From: Pusillimonas sp. TS35
GTDB taxonomy: Bacteria > Pseudomonadota > Gammaproteobacteria > Burkholderiales > Burkholderiaceae_B
Assembly (NCBI RefSeq): GCF_009857885.1
Contig: NZ_WWER01000005.1
Coordinates: 310,001 to 374,000, forward strand
Direction: 5' to 3'
DNA length: 64,000 nucleotides
Below the pieces are notes generated by a model that made no database searches, was not told where the DNA came from, and saw only the letters and a program-made list of their open reading frames with translations. Positions 61,768-64,000 of the stretch are shown piece after piece. How positions within the stretch are numbered: position 1 is the stretch's first letter; each line of letters opens with the position of its first letter. Both the position numbers and the translations under genes were made by a program.

Positions 61768-64000
61768 ATGCAAGAGTCTGACAATTTGTCGGAAAACGCA
61801 CACACGCGTAACAAATCCGAGGCGCACCGCCAGAAGCCGAGTGACGCCGGCGCAGGCCGCAACCATGGCGCGAAGGCATCGCCGTCCACAGAGGGCGGGC
61901 AAGCCCGCGATCCGCAGGCCGACAGGCCGCTGCCGCCGCTGGCCTATCCCGACGACCTTCCCGTCAGCGCCCGCCGTGCCGACATCGCGGCAGCGATCAA
62001 AGCCAGCCAAGTGATTATTGTGTCGGGCGAAACCGGCTCGGGCAAAACTACGCAGTTGCCCAAGATCTGCCTGGAGTTGGGGCGCGGGCGGCGCGGCATC
62101 ATCGGCCATACACAGCCGCGCCGCCTGGCTGCAACGTCGGTGGCCAAGCGCATCGCACAAGAGCTGAACACGGAGATCGGCGATTGGGTTGGCTACCAGA
62201 TACGCTTTAGCGACCGCAGCGGCCCGGGCACGGCCATCAAGTTGATGACAGACGGCATTCTGCTTGCGGAGTCGCAGCGCGACCCCCTGCTGCGCCGTTA
62301 TGACACCATCATCATCGACGAAGCGCATGAGCGCAGCCTGAACATCGATTTCCTGCTTGGCTTTCTCAAGCAGTTGTTGCCGCGCCGGCGCGACCTTAAG
62401 CTCATCATCACCTCGGCCACTATCGACGCCGCGCGATTTGCCGAGCATTTCGGCCAGCCCGGGCGCCCCGCGCCGGTGATCGAGGTGTCCGGGCGCCTGT
62501 ATCCGGTAGAGCTGCGCTACCGGCCGGTGCTGCAGGATGACGCGGTCGATGACAAGGCCGCGACTGGCGTAAGCCGCGATGCAGGGCGCGACGAAGGCGG
62601 GCGCCGCGCGCACCTGGATGAAGAGCGTGATCTGATCGATGCAGTGGTAGACGCCGTGGGCGAATGCGCCCGCCATGGTCCGGGCGATGTGCTCGTCTTC
62701 CTGCCCGGTGAGCGCGAAATCCGCGAAACCGTCGAGGGCCTGCGCAAGAGCAGCCTCGCCGCCAGCGAGATCTTGCCGCTTTATGCGCGGCTGTCGCAGG
62801 CCGAGCAAGAGCGCATCTTCAAGCCCCAGGGCAATGTGCGTCGTATTGTGTTGGCCACCAACGTGGCCGAAACCTCGCTGACCGTACCCGGCATTCGCTA
62901 TGTGGTGGACAGCGGGTTGGCACGCATCAAGCGCTATTCGTGGCGCAACAAGGTTGAGCAACTGCGCATTGAGCCCATCAGCCAAGCGTCTGCCAACCAG
63001 CGGGCGGGGCGTTGTGGCCGTATCGGCCCTGGCGTCTGCATCCGTCTGTACAGCGAAGACGATTTCAACAAGCGCGCGGCATTCACAGACCCCGAAGTGC
63101 TGCGTTCCTCGCTGGCATCGGTGATTCTGCGCATGAAGGCGCTGCGGCTGAACGACATCGAAAGCTTTCCCTTCGTTGACATGCCATCGGGGCGGGCCAT
63201 TGCCGACGGTTATCACCTGCTGCAAGAGCTCGGTGCCATCGATGATGCCAACACGCTCACCGATACGGGGCGGGAGTTGGCACGCCTGCCTGTCGATCCA
63301 CGCATCGCGCGCATGGTGCTGGCCGCCCGCGACCAGCAGTGCCTGGCCGAGATTCTGGTGATTGCATCCGCGCTATCGGTGCAGGATCCGCGCGACCGCC
63401 CCATGCAGGAGCGCGAAGCCTCGGAAGCCGCCCACGCCAAGTTCGCGGACGACAAATCCGAGTTCCTTTCCTATCTCAAGCTTTGGCGGTGGTACGGCGA
63501 GCAGGTCGAGCATCGAGCCTCGCAGCGCAAGCTGGCTGCGCTGCTGCGGCAAAACTTCCTCTCGCCCCTGCGTCTGCGCGAATGGCATGATGTGCATACC
63601 CAGCTCGCCGCATTGGTGGGCGAGCAGGGTTGGCGTGTCAACACTGTGGCGGCCACGTATGAGCAGACACATATGGCGCTGCTGGCCGGCCTGTTGGGCA
63701 ATATCGGGCTTAAAAGCGAAGAGTCCGGCGCATATCAAGGCGCGCGCGGTATCAAGTTCCATATCCATCCCGGCTCGCGGTTGGTAAAAAAAGCAGGCCG
63801 CTGGGTCGTGGCTGCGGAGCTGGTGGAAACAACACGCTTATATGCCCGTTGCGTTGCGGGCATTGATCCGGTTTGGCTCGAGCGGGCGGGCGGGCACCTG
63901 CTGCAGCGCAGTTGGTCCGACCCGCGCTGGGAAAAGAAGGCGGGGCAGGTCGTGGCCAACGAGCGTGCCACGCTGTATGGGCTGCCGGTGTATCACGGCC
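61768..64000 (+). CDS. hrpA: ATP-dependent RNA helicase HrpA (3' truncated by window)
   Basis: The first 744 codons of a DEAH-box helicase, with no stop before the window ends. After a polar N-terminal tail, motif I is GETGSGKTTQLPK, motif Ia TQPRRLAA, motif II DEAH (IIIDEAHERSLNIDFLLGFL), motif III TSATIDAARFAEHF and motif VI QRAGRCGRIGPG. The HA2/OB region follows (KKAGRWVVAAELVETTRLYA). HrpA-like proteins act in ribosome rescue and mRNA processing. ATG 61768 is chosen; in-frame ATGs at 61738 and 61741 add ten or so residues and lack a ribosome-binding site as well. Confidence 0.95.
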   Translation, partial: MQESDNLSENAHTRNKSEAHRQKPSDAGAGRNHGAKASPSTEGGQARDPQADRPLPPLAYPDDLPVSARRADIAAAIKASQVIIVSGETGSGKTTQLPKICLELGRGRRGIIGHTQPRRLAATSVAKRIAQELNTEIGDWVGYQIRFSDRSGPGTAIKLMTDGILLAESQRDPLLRRYDTIIIDEAHERSLNIDFLLGFLKQLLPRRRDLKLIITSATIDAARFAEHFGQPGRPAPVIEVSGRLYPVELRYRPVLQDDAVDDKAATGVSRDAGRDEGGRRAHLDEERDLIDAVVDAVGECARHGPGDVLVFLPGEREIRETVEGLRKSSLAASEILPLYARLSQAEQERIFKPQGNVRRIVLATNVAETSLTVPGIRYVVDSGLARIKRYSWRNKVEQLRIEPISQASANQRAGRCGRIGPGVCIRLYSEDDFNKRAAFTDPEVLRSSLASVILRMKALRLNDIESFPFVDMPSGRAIADGYHLLQELGAIDDANTLTDTGRELARLPVDPRIARMVLAARDQQCLAEILVIASALSVQDPRDRPMQEREASEAAHAKFADDKSEFLSYLKLWRWYGEQVEHRASQRKLAALLRQNFLSPLRLREWHDVHTQLAALVGEQGWRVNTVAATYEQTHMALLAGLLGNIGLKSEESGAYQGARGIKFHIHPGSRLVKKAGRWVVAAELVETTRLYARCVAGIDPVWLERAGGHLLQRSWSDPRWEKKAGQVVANERATLYGLPVYHG

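Noticed and set aside
61696-63225. Long open frame on the minus strand continuous with argA (963 codons in total)
   Set aside because: Only the part from 61695 downward matches N-acetylglutamate synthase. The upstream half is antisense to the DEAH helicase hrpA and has the arginine/histidine-rich composition of a GC-skewed shadow frame.
1-64000. CRISPR arrays, tRNA or rRNA genes, prophage or integrase genes
   Set aside because: No tandem spacer-repeat pattern, cloverleaf with a CCA-type end, rRNA stretch, or phage or integrase protein was recognised. The only mobile DNA seen is the IS fragment near 0.9 kb.

Overview
The window is high-GC (roughly 60-65%) proteobacterial chromosome. Several features point to a betaproteobacterium of the Burkholderiales, most likely Alcaligenaceae (Bordetella/Achromobacter/Pusillimonas-like): the rpsF-priB-rpsR-rplI-dnaB block, the xseB-ispA-dxs block, hpnCDE squalene genes, a kdkA-type Kdo kinase, and a full taurine dissimilation cluster. 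The family assignment is inferred from gene content, not from a database search. Genes are tightly packed, with many ATGA stop/start overlaps. The only trace of mobile DNA is a short IS3-type remnant near 0.9 kb.

Layout. 0-6.5 kb: the 3' end of typA, an IS remnant, a hotdog thioesterase, a TonB-dependent receptor, and thiOSG for the thiazole half of thiamine. 6.5-20 kb: an accessory block. An IclR regulator is followed by a CobS/CobT-like MoxR-ATPase/VWA pair. This converges on pta-xsc, which diverge from tauXY, which in turn converge on tauABC-tauR. Together tauABC (import), tauXY (taurine to sulfoacetaldehyde), xsc (sulfoacetaldehyde to acetyl phosphate plus sulfite) and pta (acetyl phosphate to acetyl-CoA) are a complete route for growth on taurine carbon, with TauR as the likely MocR-type activator. 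20-30 kb: LOG-family protein, polA, dienelactone hydrolase, Na/Pi cotransporter, htpX, an EamA permease and a Rieske oxygenase. 29.6-38 kb: a probable 6S RNA gene, xseB-ispA-dxs, folE2, the rpsF operon and dnaB. 38-48.9 kb: pdxA, PIN-PhoH, bcp, an Mth938-like gene, an alanine aminotransferase with hom and thrC, then hpnCDE on the other strand. 48.9-64 kb: alr-SDR, radA-tauE-like-kdkA, a potFGHI polyamine transporter, an ArsC-like protein, rpiA, phoU, yggX, argA and the 5' part of hrpA.

Most interesting signals. (1) Paired CTGG-type direct repeats, exactly 23 bp apart, lie upstream of both tauA and tauX; they are good candidates for TauR operators. (2) The CobS/CobT-like pair has no CobN in view and sits inside the sulfonate neighbourhood, so it may be a dedicated AAA+/VWA metallochaperone rather than a cobaltochelatase. 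(3) A rod-like 212-nt structure with a 6S RNA 5' signature precedes xseB. (4) A canonical-geometry Pho box precedes a phoU that has no pst genes next to it. (5) The polA start codon and the start codon of the divergent LOG gene overlap by two bases.
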